The notes beneath the pieces were generated by a model that was not told where the DNA came from, ran no database searches, and saw only the letters and a program-made list of their open reading frames with translations. Source: an uncultured Lachnospiraceae bacterium (GTDB taxonomy: Bacteria; Bacillota; Clostridia; Lachnospirales; Lachnospiraceae). Taken from it: 52,490 nt of DNA. Both the position numbers and the translations under genes were made by a program. Location of the stretch: the NCBI GenBank assembly GCA_947174705.1, contig CAMWKB010000008.1, positions 1-52,490 on the forward strand, given 5' to 3'. Shown piece after piece: positions 9,278-18,666 of the stretch (its first letter is position 1; each line of letters opens with the position of its first letter).

Positions 9278-9652
9278 ATGGATAGAAAAATAACGGTTTC
9301 CGATTCAGAGTTGGAAATATTAGAGGTGTTATGGGCTGTTGATCATGCCCTGAATGCAAATGAGATACGTGCCGTACTAAATGAAAATAAGAGCTGGGAA
9401 AGAACGACAGTATTGACTTTAATAAACAGATTGTTTAAAAAAGGCGTTATAACTCAGGAGAAACGAGAGGTATATTATTATGCGCCATGTATTAAGCGTG
9501 ATGAATATGTAAAGGAAGAAACAAAGAGTTTTGTAGAAAAGTTTTTTAAGGGCAGTACAAGCAGTCTGGCGGCCGCTTTAATCGACAGCGATGCATTATC
9601 AAAAGATGATATTGAAGAGCTTCGGGAGTATTTTAATAAGAATATGAATTAG
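9278..9652 (+). CDS. blaI: BlaI/MecI family transcriptional repressor
   Basis: 124-residue winged-helix repressor. It has the family hallmarks: an N-terminal SDSELEILEVLW helix, ERTTVLTLINRLFKKGVI recognition region (about 42-59), and YYYAPCIKRDEY before a helical dimerisation tail. Start ATG 9278 is 10 nt after GGAG; a longer frame from 9251 is unlikely. It lies 16 nt upstream of the M56 sensor protease, the standard BlaI-BlaR pair. In known systems the protease triggers cleavage of BlaI at its dimer region. The target regulon probably includes at least itself through the operators at 9171-9209. Confidence 0.9.
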   Translation: MDRKITVSDSELEILEVLWAVDHALNANEIRAVLNENKSWERTTVLTLINRLFKKGVITQEKREVYYYAPCIKRDEYVKEETKSFVEKFFKGSTSSLAAALIDSDALSKDDIEELREYFNKNMN

Positions 9653-9668
9653 GAATGGAGGGGTTATA

Positions 9669-11897
9669 GTGATAAATATAGAATTGCAGCAGCTTTTTAT
9701 AACAATATTATCATTGTCTTTGTCAGGGGCACTATTAGGATTGATATTATTACTTATACACCCGTTGACGGAGAGAGTGCTTTCTAAAAGATGGAATTAC
9801 TATATATGGCTTCTGTTGGTCGTAAGGCTGGCATTGCCGATAAATTTTGAATGGCTTGGCTTGAATAGTATCAAGCTGGATATGAATTGGTTACAGGCCT
9901 CAAATATAGAAGCAGGAGTGGGAGGGCAAAAGGGCGCAATCGGTAGTATGGGAGATTCGCTTATGGATGATGAAACAGCATTATCAGAAAGCGCAGCTAT
10001 AGATGTACCTTCAGTACCAATAGAGGAGGCATTGGATGCTGATATGTCTTTATTGCCTTCGATATCAAATAACGTCGCAAAACCTACACTTACACCAATT
10101 AATATTATAGTGGCAATATGGTTAGCAGGAGTTATTATTGCATTGTCAATAAAGCTGTGTAAATACTTTTATTTTATTAATTATGTCAAAAAGAATTCAA
10201 CACCATGCACAGATAAGTATATCGCCGGGGTTACATGGGAATTATCAGAAATGCTTAAGATAAGTAAGCTCCCCATGATTTATGAGAGCGATACTTTTTC
10301 AACAGCAGTTACAGTTGGTTTATTCAGACCTATAATCGTTTTATCTAAGGAGGAAAGAACGTTATCGGAACTTAAGCTTACGCTGCATCATGAATATGTA
10401 CACATAAAAAGGAAAGATTTATGGTATAAATGGATATACCAGATATTGCTTTGTGTCCATTGGTTTAATCCGCTCTTATATCTGATTGACAGAAGAATAA
10501 ATATTGACTGTGAGCTATCGTGTGATGAGGCTGTTCTTAATTATCTGAGCAAGGATGGAATGAAAATTTATGGGAATCTTCTTCTTAACTGCGCACAGAA
10601 AAATGTCGCATTTATGAAAACCGGATTTTCCACCACATTTATGAGCGAAAAAAGTAACTTAAAGAAGCGCTTAAAAGGGATTATTGATTATAAAAAGCAA
10701 ACGGTATTTAAAGTTTGTATTTCAATGTGCCTTTTGATATGTATATTATGCCTTGGCGCATGTGGCAGTGTGAGATTTGAAGATGATTATATGTCAGAAA
10801 CAGTGGATGCTTCTTATGACATAGCCGGTGATATAGTAAAAGCGGCGGCAGATATTTCGTTTGACATAGCTGATAATATATATGATGAAATTGAAAATTA
10901 TTATGAAAAAGCTACAGGTACTGTTATTACTAATATGACGGCGGATTCTTTCCTGTTAAGAGGAGAAAAGGCAAATAAGTCAGGAGCAGCATGGAAGGTT
11001 TATGATGATGATAATTTAATTGCAGGGGACGATATGCATGACCAGTGGATCGCTTATAGTTATTGCGGAGGCGGCGATAAAATAAAGGTGTCCGGCTTTA
11101 TATTTAACGGTTCATCCAGCGTAAGAATTGTTTATGCTTCTGATAATATTGACATAGGTATAGATTCGGAATTTTTAATAAAGGATGGAAGATTTAAAAT
11201 AGTGCATATTGCACCTGATGGCTCGGTGTCTACAATTAATGAGAGTGGAGAGAAGACTGCTCAAACACTTACTATGAAAAAAGGTCGCAATATAATTAAA
11301 CTAGTAGGTCAGGGGGCTAGGATTAACGAATTGAGAGTTAATTTCACAGGATTGGATGAGAAATCATGTGAAAAAATTTACTATTCTAAGGATGAAGAGT
11401 ATGCTGATAAGTTAATTGATGAGCTTAAGGCCGGAAATGCAGATAAAGATGCACTGTTGACACATATCTACCTTATGGAGGAGACAGAAGTAAGCGAGGC
11501 ATTTAAACTCTTATTAAATCAAGGAGTTCCATTTAACAAAGAAGAACTTTGCGACGTTTTTATGTATTCTGATGTAAAGTTGTCTGGCGAATACTTAGTG
11601 GAAGCTATAGAAAATGGAGTAAGAAATCCTTTGAGTGCAGAGGAATTGTCTGGGATTATTCCTTATCTGGACGGAGAAGTAAAGCTGGATTTGATAAAAT
11701 CATTGCCCAATTATGATTTTTTTGATACATTGGAAGCGTGCGTATGGTACTTAAATGATGATGAATTGGAACAATGTCTGGTTGACTATTTATATGCAGG
11801 CGGAACAATGTCTTATTCGGAGTTTAAGAAGATTTCTTATTTTTTGAATGATGAAGCAATTAAAAGAATCGATAAGTATATTCAGGAGAATAGATGA
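9669..11897 (+). CDS. BlaR1-like M56 membrane metalloprotease with novel C-terminal extension
   Basis: 742 residues, GTG start after GGAGGGG. Membrane segments near 10-30, 44-58, 145-165 and 347-363. The cytoplasmic zinc site is HEYVH (H241, E242, H245), with CELSCDEAV near 281-289 giving the third ligand. Instead of the penicillin-binding sensor of BlaR1, the part after TM4 begins with a lipobox-like CLGACG (Cys365), then a helical stretch, a probable beta-sandwich region (about 420-565) and an all-helical acidic region rich in short repeats (about 570-742). I do not recognise the extension. Role inferred: signal-activated protease that inactivates BlaI; the ligand is unknown. Coupled to blaI by 16 nt. 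Confidence 0.8.
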   Translation: MINIELQQLFITILSLSLSGALLGLILLLIHPLTERVLSKRWNYYIWLLLVVRLALPINFEWLGLNSIKLDMNWLQASNIEAGVGGQKGAIGSMGDSLMDDETALSESAAIDVPSVPIEEALDADMSLLPSISNNVAKPTLTPINIIVAIWLAGVIIALSIKLCKYFYFINYVKKNSTPCTDKYIAGVTWELSEMLKISKLPMIYESDTFSTAVTVGLFRPIIVLSKEERTLSELKLTLHHEYVHIKRKDLWYKWIYQILLCVHWFNPLLYLIDRRINIDCELSCDEAVLNYLSKDGMKIYGNLLLNCAQKNVAFMKTGFSTTFMSEKSNLKKRLKGIIDYKKQTVFKVCISMCLLICILCLGACGSVRFEDDYMSETVDASYDIAGDIVKAAADISFDIADNIYDEIENYYEKATGTVITNMTADSFLLRGEKANKSGAAWKVYDDDNLIAGDDMHDQWIAYSYCGGGDKIKVSGFIFNGSSSVRIVYASDNIDIGIDSEFLIKDGRFKIVHIAPDGSVSTINESGEKTAQTLTMKKGRNIIKLVGQGARINELRVNFTGLDEKSCEKIYYSKDEEYADKLIDELKAGNADKDALLTHIYLMEETEVSEAFKLLLNQGVPFNKEELCDVFMYSDVKLSGEYLVEAIENGVRNPLSAEELSGIIPYLDGEVKLDLIKSLPNYDFFDTLEACVWYLNDDELEQCLVDYLYAGGTMSYSEFKKISYFLNDEAIKRIDKYIQENR

Positions 11898-11934
11898 GCA
11901 ATCGCAAGCAAAAATTTAGTAGTGGAGTAGGAAT

Positions 11935-12606
11935 ATGTACAAGATTTTTATAGTCGAAGATGATGAAATGATAGCAGCCGGTTTGAAGCGCCATCTGGAA
12001 AGCTGGGATTACGAAGTAATCTGTGCAAACGATTTTACAAATATTATACCTGAATATGTAAGCGCTGCACCGCAGCTTGTACTGATGGATATCAAGCTTC
12101 CGTTTTACAACGGTTACCACTGGTGCAGCGAGATTCGGAAGGTTTCCAAGGTGCCGATTATATTTTTGTCATCCGCATCTGACAATATGAATATCGTCAT
12201 GGCAGTGAATATGGGAGGCGATGACTTTGTTGCAAAACCGTTTGATATGGATGTATTGACAGCAAAGATACAGGCATTGCTTAGGAGAAGCTATGATTTT
12301 GTGAGTCAGAGTGTTATACTGGAGCATAAAGGTGCGATGTTGAACCTGACAGAGGCGACGCTCACTTATGGCGATGAGAAACTGGAGCTTACCAGAAATG
12401 AACTTCGCATATTACAAGTACTTATGGAAAACAAGGAGAAAGTCGTTTCGAGAGATACTCTGATGACAAGGCTATGGGAAAGCGACAGCTACGTGGACGA
12501 GAACACATTGTCGGTGAATGTGAACCGTCTGCGCAAAAAGCTTGAGAGCATCGGACTTGAGGATTATATACAGACCAAAAAAGGCATCGGGTACAGAATA
12601 GGATAA
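11935..12606 (+). CDS. OmpR-family response regulator, BceR-like
   Basis: 223 residues. Receiver domain with acidic pocket EDD (8-10), phospho-acceptor D52 in LVLMDIKLP and the conserved Lys in FVAKPFD near 101; C-terminal winged helix (ELTRNELRILQVLMENKEKVVSRDTLM, TKKGIGYRI). It is followed after 6 nt by its kinase and then by a BceAB-type exporter, so it most likely activates the exporter genes in response to cell-wall antibiotics such as bacitracin or lantibiotics. RBS GTAGGA lies just before ATG 11935. The gene is 37 nt after the M56 protease gene and may be read from the same transcript. Confidence 0.9.
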   Translation: MYKIFIVEDDEMIAAGLKRHLESWDYEVICANDFTNIIPEYVSAAPQLVLMDIKLPFYNGYHWCSEIRKVSKVPIIFLSSASDNMNIVMAVNMGGDDFVAKPFDMDVLTAKIQALLRRSYDFVSQSVILEHKGAMLNLTEATLTYGDEKLELTRNELRILQVLMENKEKVVSRDTLMTRLWESDSYVDENTLSVNVNRLRKKLESIGLEDYIQTKKGIGYRIG

Positions 12607-12612
12607 AAACAG

Positions 12613-13683
12613 ATGAAATATTTTATTGCATATATCAAGGAAAATATAAGATGGCTTGCGGTAATACTGTGTATTGCATTGACAGCAGCTGCCACAATGC
12701 TTTTAAATGAGATACCGCTTTTCGAGATTGTATATGGTCTTATGCTATGTATTTTTTTAACGGCAGTAGCGATTGCAGTGGGATACAGCAGACATTACAA
12801 CAGTTTTCGACAGCTCGAGCAGATGCAAAAAAATATCACGGTAGTACCGGATGACATGAAAAACCCCGAATACATGTATGAGAGGCAGTACCAGAACTGT
12901 ATCACGATTCTTGCAGAGGAGAACAAGCATATCCGAAATGAAATGCGTAACCGGCAGCAGGACATGGCAGAATATTATTCCATGTGGGTACATCAGATAA
13001 AAACGCCGATAGCAGCGTTAAAGCTGTTAATTGATGAGAATATAAGCGCTTATTTAGAATTGGACAATATTGAAGAAAATGACACGCGTGTCACAAATGA
13101 ACATCAAAAGCAGAATGAACTTTTTCGGATAGAGCAGTATGTTGACATGGCACTTCAATATACGCGACTTGGCGCCGAGACAAATGATTTTGTCATTGAG
13201 AGCGTGCTGCTTGATGAGGTGATAAAATGCTCCATCCATAAATATGCAAAACAGTTTATTCACAAAAAACTGCGTCTGACCTACGAACCGCAGGATATTA
13301 TGGCTGTGACAGACAAAAAGTGGCTGGGATTTGTGATTGACCAGCTTTTGTCAAATTCCATCAAGTATACAAAGCAGGGCGGTATTACGATAAAGGTGGA
13401 GCGTATTGCAGCAGCATTGGAAGAAAGCGCAGACAATACTGCCTGCATTATTATAGAAGATACAGGCATCGGAATCAGTGCCGAAGACCTTCCGCGAATC
13501 TGTGAAAAAGGTTATACCGGTTATAATGGACATGCAGACAAGTATTCTACAGGAATAGGGCTCTATCTGTGCAAGGCAATACTGGACAAACTTGGTCACC
13601 GGCTAAATATCACTTCTGAAATAGGGAAGGGGACAAGGGTGGAGATAACTTACAAAACTGTAAGAAATAAAGGGGAAATGTAA
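12613..13683 (+). CDS. Intramembrane-sensing histidine kinase, BceS-like
   Basis: 356 residues. Two close transmembrane segments (about 13-30 and 36-57) leave only a few residues outside, the hallmark of intramembrane-sensing kinases that read the state of their partner ABC transporter. The phospho-acceptor motif is WVHQIKTPIAAL with His127. ATP-binding boxes: LLSNSIKYT (N box), IIEDTGIGI (G1), and GIGLYLCKAIL (G2). It is coupled to the response regulator (6-nt gap). A terminator-like hairpin spans its stop codon, so less of the transcript should reach the exporter genes unless a promoter follows. Confidence 0.9.
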   Translation: MKYFIAYIKENIRWLAVILCIALTAAATMLLNEIPLFEIVYGLMLCIFLTAVAIAVGYSRHYNSFRQLEQMQKNITVVPDDMKNPEYMYERQYQNCITILAEENKHIRNEMRNRQQDMAEYYSMWVHQIKTPIAALKLLIDENISAYLELDNIEENDTRVTNEHQKQNELFRIEQYVDMALQYTRLGAETNDFVIESVLLDEVIKCSIHKYAKQFIHKKLRLTYEPQDIMAVTDKKWLGFVIDQLLSNSIKYTKQGGITIKVERIAAALEESADNTACIIIEDTGIGISAEDLPRICEKGYTGYNGHADKYSTGIGLYLCKAILDKLGHRLNITSEIGKGTRVEITYKTVRNKGEM

Positions 13684-13714
13684 GCTTATGAAATGGCTGA
13701 CATTTCCTCTTTTT
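13671..13714 (+). terminator. Terminator-like hairpin between kinase and exporter genes
   Basis: AGGGGAAATGT (13671-13681) pairs with ACATTTCCTCT (13700-13710) through an 18-nt loop with one G-T wobble, and a T run follows. It overlaps the kinase stop codon. It could separate bceRS from bceAB transcription or act as an attenuator. Confidence 0.65.
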
Positions 13715-13791
13715 GCTATACTTGGTTTATCAGAAACAAAGGATAAAAGCAAACGAACTGAACGTTTTTTAGAAAGGAGTATGGCAGCAAA

Positions 13792-14556
13792 ATGGCAATT
13801 TTAGAAGTAAAAAATGTAGGCAAAATTTATTCAACCCGCTTCGGGAGTGCAAAAGTACAGGCGCTCTCAAATATGAACTTTTCCGTCGAGGAGGGCGAGT
13901 ATGTGGCAATTATGGGCGAGTCGGGTTCAGGCAAGACAACACTTTTAAATATACTGGCATCTTTGGACAGACCGACAAAGGGGGAGGTGCTGATTAACGG
14001 AAAGAACCTGACTGCGATCAGGGAAAAGGAATTGTCTGCATTCCGGCGGGATAATCTCGGTTTTGTATTTCAGGACTTTAATTTACTTGATAACTTTTCG
14101 CTGAGGGATAACATACTGCTTCCGCTGGTGCTGCAGGGAAAAGATGTAACATATATGGAGCAAGCGCTTGAACCGATTGCAAAGAGGCTTGGTATCGAGG
14201 AGCTGTTGTCAAAATATCCATATGAAGTTTCGGGCGGGCAAAAGCAGAGAACGGCAGTAGCGCGTGCGATCATTACAAAACCACATCTGATTCTCGCTGA
14301 CGAACCGACAGGGGCGCTCGATTCCAAAGCATCGGAGGGATTGCTTAATGTATTTGGCGATATCAACCGCGCCGGGCAGACGATACTAATGGTAACGCAC
14401 AGTACAACTGCGGCAAGTCACGCAAACCGCATCCTTTTCATAAAAGATGGGGAGGTATTTCACCAGCTGTACCGCGGAAATCTGACAAACGAACTGCTTT
14501 ACACAAAAATATCCGACACACTGACGCTGGCACAGGGAAATGGAGGATTAATATGA
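13792..14556 (+). CDS. ABC transporter ATP-binding protein, BceA-like
   Basis: 254-residue MacB/LolD-type ATPase. Walker A GESGSGKTT at 42-50, Q-loop VFQDFNLLD at 92-100, signature SGGQKQR at 147-153, Walker B LILADEP at 166-172, H-loop VTHST. The GGAG site at 13776-13779 is 12 nt from the ATG, a rather long spacing. It overlaps the permease gene by 4 nt (ATGA). With the adjacent kinase this is a Bce-type peptide-antibiotic detoxification module that frees cell-wall intermediates from bound antibiotic. Confidence 0.92.
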   Translation: MAILEVKNVGKIYSTRFGSAKVQALSNMNFSVEEGEYVAIMGESGSGKTTLLNILASLDRPTKGEVLINGKNLTAIREKELSAFRRDNLGFVFQDFNLLDNFSLRDNILLPLVLQGKDVTYMEQALEPIAKRLGIEELLSKYPYEVSGGQKQRTAVARAIITKPHLILADEPTGALDSKASEGLLNVFGDINRAGQTILMVTHSTTAASHANRILFIKDGEVFHQLYRGNLTNELLYTKISDTLTLAQGNGGLI

Positions 14557-16538
14557 AACATTTATATTGCAGGCTGGCAGTAACAAATCTGAAAAATAAC
14601 AAACAGTTTTATCTGCCTTATATATTGGTGGGAATCGTTTCTGCCATGATGTTTTACTGTATGCGCGCCATAAAGGGAAATGATGGCGTGAAGATGATGC
14701 GCGGTGCAGGTATAGTGGGAAGTGTGCTTACCATGGGGGTCGTGATTGTCGGAATATGTGCAGGCGTTTTTCTGTTCTACACAAACAGCTTTGTGATGAA
14801 ACGACGTAAAAAGGAACTTGGCGTATACAATATTCTCGGTATGGAGAAAAAGCATATTGCAAAAGTGATGGCTTGGGAGGCAGTGATACTGTATGCTGCT
14901 TCGGTTGGCGGCGGACTTGTATTCGGCATAGTTTTCAATAAACTTTTGACAATGTTTCTGTATAAACTGACAGGACTGTCAGAAAAGATTCCGTTTTATG
15001 TGTCAGGCTGGAGCTGCTTACAGACAGTGGAGCTTTTTGCAGTAATCTATGTTCTGATGCTGCTGTATAATTTTATACAGGTAAAGCTTACAAACCCCAT
15101 TGAGCTATTACATTCCGGCAATGTGGGAGAGCGTGAACCGAAGGCAAAATGGATATCAGCGTTGTTTGGAGTTGCGTGTATAGTGGCTGGATACTGTCTT
15201 GCAATTTTTACACAGGATATAATCAAGGCGGTAAATATATTCTTTCTGGCAGTTATCTTAGTGATTGCCGGAACGTATGAGTTGTTTATGACAGTGAGTA
15301 TCGCATTTCTGAAGCTGCAGAAACGGAATAAAAAATATTATTACAAAACATCCCATTTTATCACGGTATCCGGTATGCTGTACCGCATGAAGCGCAATGC
15401 CGTCGGTCTTGCCAATATATGTGTGCTCTCAACGATGGTACTTGTGATGGTCTCGACAACTGTCTGCCTGTATGCGGGCATTGAAGATGCCCTGGACAGT
15501 GCGTTTGAAAAGGAAATTACGCTATCCGTTTACTTTAAGAGTGTGCCTGATGCCACAGCGAAAAATTATATAGTAAAACAGCTTGAAACGGTGGCGGAAA
15601 GACAAAACAGAGAACTGACAGATGTGTCAGAATATACGGATATCGTGTTATTGACACACAATAAAGAAAACAGGATAGAAATCTATGACAATGATGATTC
15701 GTCCTATGATTTTACGGGAATGAGCATGCTTTATGCGATGACTGTAACGGACTATGAAAAATATACAGGGCAGGAGCTTGGAGAAATTCCGTATGGAAGC
15801 GTGATTGTCGCGGCAGTAAATGAATTTGGCTGGGACAGTATAGACATATTTGGACAAGAATATCATGTTGCAGGGTTGACAGATTGCCCGGAGCAAGAAA
15901 TGGATATAGCAGACTTTCTGGGTGATACCAATGTGCTGTATGCCATTGTGGCGGATGACAGTGAACTGGACAGGATTAGGGGAGAGGCGGACAGCGTGTA
16001 CCATATCACGGCTGAAGTGAATGGTACGGAAACGGAGAGAAAAGCCTATGCATCCGCACTGCGGGAAACACTGGATGCTTGCAGGGAAGACTTAGGCTTT
16101 ACTGTCAGCCTTCTTGATTCGAAAACAGAACAGCGCGAAGAGTATCTGGAAACGAATGGCGGATTTTTGTTCCTCGGACTTTTTCTGGGCAGCATGTTCT
16201 TAATGATAACTGTTCTGATTATCTACTATAAACAGATATCAGAGGGTTACGAGGACAGGGAGCGGTTTGCCATTATGACAAAAGTGGGAATGAGCAGGGA
16301 CGAGGTAAAGGCTGCTATCAACGTACAGGTGCGTACTGTATTTTTCATGCCGATTACTGTCGCAGTGATTCATCTTATTGCATCATTTCCGATGTTAGAG
16401 CTGATAATGATGATATTCGGACTGTCAAATACAGCATTGTTTATTCAGTGTTTCATAGGAACCGTGGCAGTCTTTGCGGTGATTTATTTAATAGTTTTTA
16501 AGACCACATCAAGATGCTATTACAAAATTGTGTTTTAA
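14553..16538 (+). CDS. ABC transporter permease, BceB-like
   Basis: 661-residue FtsX-family permease. Hydrophobic segments near 18-38, 52-72, 105-130, 150-170, 200-220 and 225-245, then around 285-310; a large extracellular domain of about 210 residues (about 315-530); and three C-terminal segments from about 540. This one-large-domain-between-TM7-and-TM8 layout is the BceB/VraG type, in which the extracellular domain binds the antibiotic. The ATGA overlap with the ATPase gene shows coupling. It ends 20 nt before a long hairpin shared with the opposing vanY-like gene. Confidence 0.9.
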   Translation: MKHLYCRLAVTNLKNNKQFYLPYILVGIVSAMMFYCMRAIKGNDGVKMMRGAGIVGSVLTMGVVIVGICAGVFLFYTNSFVMKRRKKELGVYNILGMEKKHIAKVMAWEAVILYAASVGGGLVFGIVFNKLLTMFLYKLTGLSEKIPFYVSGWSCLQTVELFAVIYVLMLLYNFIQVKLTNPIELLHSGNVGEREPKAKWISALFGVACIVAGYCLAIFTQDIIKAVNIFFLAVILVIAGTYELFMTVSIAFLKLQKRNKKYYYKTSHFITVSGMLYRMKRNAVGLANICVLSTMVLVMVSTTVCLYAGIEDALDSAFEKEITLSVYFKSVPDATAKNYIVKQLETVAERQNRELTDVSEYTDIVLLTHNKENRIEIYDNDDSSYDFTGMSMLYAMTVTDYEKYTGQELGEIPYGSVIVAAVNEFGWDSIDIFGQEYHVAGLTDCPEQEMDIADFLGDTNVLYAIVADDSELDRIRGEADSVYHITAEVNGTETERKAYASALRETLDACREDLGFTVSLLDSKTEQREEYLETNGGFLFLGLFLGSMFLMITVLIIYYKQISEGYEDRERFAIMTKVGMSRDEVKAAINVQVRTVFFMPITVAVIHLIASFPMLELIMMIFGLSNTALFIQCFIGTVAVFAVIYLIVFKTTSRCYYKIVF

Positions 16539-16558
16539 AGAGGCATATAATTGTAAGA

Positions 16559-16600
16559 GTTCTTATTGTATTTGCATTTTGCTGCAAATACAATAAGAAC
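16559..16600. terminator. Long perfect hairpin between convergent genes
   Basis: An 18-bp perfect stem (GTTCTTATTGTATTTGCA at 16559-16576 and its complement at 16583-16600, loop ttttgc). No strong T tract on either side, but its position between the ends of the permease gene and the opposing peptidase gene suggests bidirectional termination. Confidence 0.7.
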
Positions 16601-16625
16601 GTTGTGTTTAGAATCAAGATATAAT

Positions 16626-17642
16626 TTAGTCTATAACCTTCTGAAAATGCTGATAATCCTTGCAGGAGTTCCAGACGCCGCCCCATGTAAAGCCATGTGC
16701 CTTAAAAAGTTTGTAGCACAAATCGTTTTCGTCTATTTTGTAAGGAAAATCCTTGGAACGGTCAACATAGATTTCACTGCCGGGGGGAGATATATAAGTT
16801 TCTCCGCTTCCGTCTTTATTATAGACAACGTAAGGGTTGTAAAACGGATTGATATCAATGGCACAGCCCAGTGCGTGTTTGGACAAGGTAGTAGTGCCGT
16901 CCACAACCCTGTAATTAAAGCAGGAAGTGTTATTATCCGTTATGGAAGCCGTATCATCCGCGTCATACTCATCTATCAGTCTGATTTTTTCAATTTGGTA
17001 TTCATTCATATATAATTCGTAAAAAATTTCAGCTAAATCACTTGCAATTCCTTTATTACATATAAGTTCACCCGACTGTACTTCTCTGTTAAAATCATAA
17101 TACAGCACGGATAGGTAAGATAAATCCTCATAGGATATTGCAGGAACTGCATCGTCCTCTAAAGTGTTAAAAACAGGAATTTCCATTGCAGACGCTTCCG
17201 ATTCCGATACAGGATAGGAAATGCCGGTAATTCTTGCTTTGATATCTTCATTTAATGGTTCATAATAAAATCCTTCCTTATAAACTATACGGTCTGGAGA
17301 AGATGAAGACGCCTCCGTAATATTTTCCCCGGGAGAGCTGTCTTGGATTTCTGTATCGTTTGTGCTGTCCTGTGCGGCATTGTTATTTGCGACGTTTTCT
17401 TTGCTGTTTAATCCTTCATTATCAGTATTATTTGTTCCCATTTCACTCTCTTTTTGTTCAGCTTCTTTATCTTCATCTATATGCGAAGCAGAATCACCAT
17501 ATGCCAGTTCGGGATTCTTGGCGGCATAATCAGATAAGGTTTCTGAATCCATTAATATACGTACAAGAAAGGAACAGACTATGATTATTGCCATTATAGT
17601 AAACAGTGGTTTTAAAAGTTGACGTATATATTTATTGTCCAT
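16626..17642 (-). CDS. VanY-like M15 D-alanyl-D-alanine carboxypeptidase
   Basis: 338 residues. One membrane anchor at about 14-28, then a low-complexity Ser/Asn/Glu linker (about 45-118), then an extracellular M15 peptidase domain. Zinc motif SKHALGCAIDIN at 254-265 (H256, D263) and the second motif DYQHF with H332. Such enzymes trim the terminal D-Ala of peptidoglycan precursors. It lies convergent to the BceAB genes, so it forms part of an envelope-stress cluster, though it is separately transcribed. Residues for both zinc ligands are present, so it looks active. Start ATG 17642 follows GAGGAGAAC. Confidence 0.88.
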   Translation of the reverse strand: MDNKYIRQLLKPLFTIMAIIIVCSFLVRILMDSETLSDYAAKNPELAYGDSASHIDEDKEAEQKESEMGTNNTDNEGLNSKENVANNNAAQDSTNDTEIQDSSPGENITEASSSSPDRIVYKEGFYYEPLNEDIKARITGISYPVSESEASAMEIPVFNTLEDDAVPAISYEDLSYLSVLYYDFNREVQSGELICNKGIASDLAEIFYELYMNEYQIEKIRLIDEYDADDTASITDNNTSCFNYRVVDGTTTLSKHALGCAIDINPFYNPYVVYNKDGSGETYISPPGSEIYVDRSKDFPYKIDENDLCYKLFKAHGFTWGGVWNSCKDYQHFQKVID

Positions 17643-17725
17643 TAATGCTTGTTCTCCTCGCTCTTTAATAGGAATCTTCTCACATTAGTTTACCATAAAA
17701 CTCTCCAATATGATACACGAATGAC

Positions 17726-17754
17726 TTGTAATTATACTCAATTTTTGTTACAAT
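17726..17754 (+). promoter_or_regulatory. Promoter of the ecfA1-ecfA2-ecfT unit
   Basis: TTGTAA (17726-17731), 17-bp spacer, TACAAT (17749-17754), 33 bp before the ecfA1 ATG, in the divergent gap with the vanY-like gene. Confidence 0.65.
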
Positions 17755-17786
17755 TCAAACATCGCAGTCCGGGAATGGAGCAATGT

Positions 17787-18629
17787 ATGGGAATTATTAA
17801 AACAGACAAATTAGTATTTGAATATATAAGACGTGACGATGAGGGCAATGTAGAGGGCATAACCAGAGCCGTTGACGAGGTTGACTTAGATGTAAAACAG
17901 GGAGATTTTGTTGCGATTTTGGGTCATAACGGTTCAGGAAAATCTACGCTTGCCAAGCATATCAATGCAATTCTTTATCCGACAGAAGGAACCGTATGGG
18001 TGGATGGCATGGATACATCAGAAGATAAAAATTTATGGGATGTACGTCAGAACGCGGGAATGGTTTTTCAAAATCCCGATAACCAGATAATCGGTCAGGT
18101 TGTTGAAGAAGATGTGGGATTCGGACCTGAAAATATGGGCGTGCCGACTGCTGAGATATGGGAGCGCGTGGAAGAAAGTCTCAAAGCTGTAGGAATGTAC
18201 GAATTCCGTAAACATTCGCCTAATAAGCTTTCAGGTGGGCAGAAGCAGCGTGTTTCTATTGCAGGAGTCATTGCAATGCATCCTAAGTGCATTATTTTGG
18301 ATGAGCCTACGGCAATGCTTGACCCTAACGGGAGAAAAGAAGTAATAAGGGCGGTGAGGGCCCTTAATCTTGCCGAGGGAATTACAGTTTTGCTGATTAC
18401 GCACTATATGGAAGAAATTATCCATGCTGATAAAGTTTTTGTTATGGATAAGGGAAAAATTGCAATGGAAGGTGCGCCAAAGGAGATTTTTTCACAAGTG
18501 GAACGTCTGAAGGAGCTTCGACTTGATGTTCCGCAGGTTACCTTATTGGCGCATGAGCTGCAAAAAAGCGGCATGAAAATTCCGGATGGGATTCTGACAA
18601 CGGACGAGCTTATAGATGCTTTGATATAA
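17787..18629 (+). CDS. ecfA1: ECF transporter ATPase EcfA1
   Basis: 280-residue energy-coupling ATPase of the group II ECF transporters that import vitamins and metals with exchangeable S components. Start ATG 17787 (MGIIKTDKLVFEYIRRD) has GGAG 6 nt upstream; the open frame back to 17649 lies in the promoter and is not coding. Walker A GHNGSGKST at 46-54, Q-loop VFQNPDNQIIG, signature LSGGQKQR, Walker B ILDEPTAMLDP. Followed by ecfA2, ecfT and truA as in most Firmicutes. Confidence 0.95.
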   Translation: MGIIKTDKLVFEYIRRDDEGNVEGITRAVDEVDLDVKQGDFVAILGHNGSGKSTLAKHINAILYPTEGTVWVDGMDTSEDKNLWDVRQNAGMVFQNPDNQIIGQVVEEDVGFGPENMGVPTAEIWERVEESLKAVGMYEFRKHSPNKLSGGQKQRVSIAGVIAMHPKCIILDEPTAMLDPNGRKEVIRAVRALNLAEGITVLLITHYMEEIIHADKVFVMDKGKIAMEGAPKEIFSQVERLKELRLDVPQVTLLAHELQKSGMKIPDGILTTDELIDALI

Positions 18630-18666
18630 TAAGATGCTTTGATTTAATTTGGGAGATACTTAAACT

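Noticed and set aside
16566..17015. 149-codon plus-strand frame
   Set aside because: Antisense to the VanY-like gene, and it starts inside the terminator hairpin.
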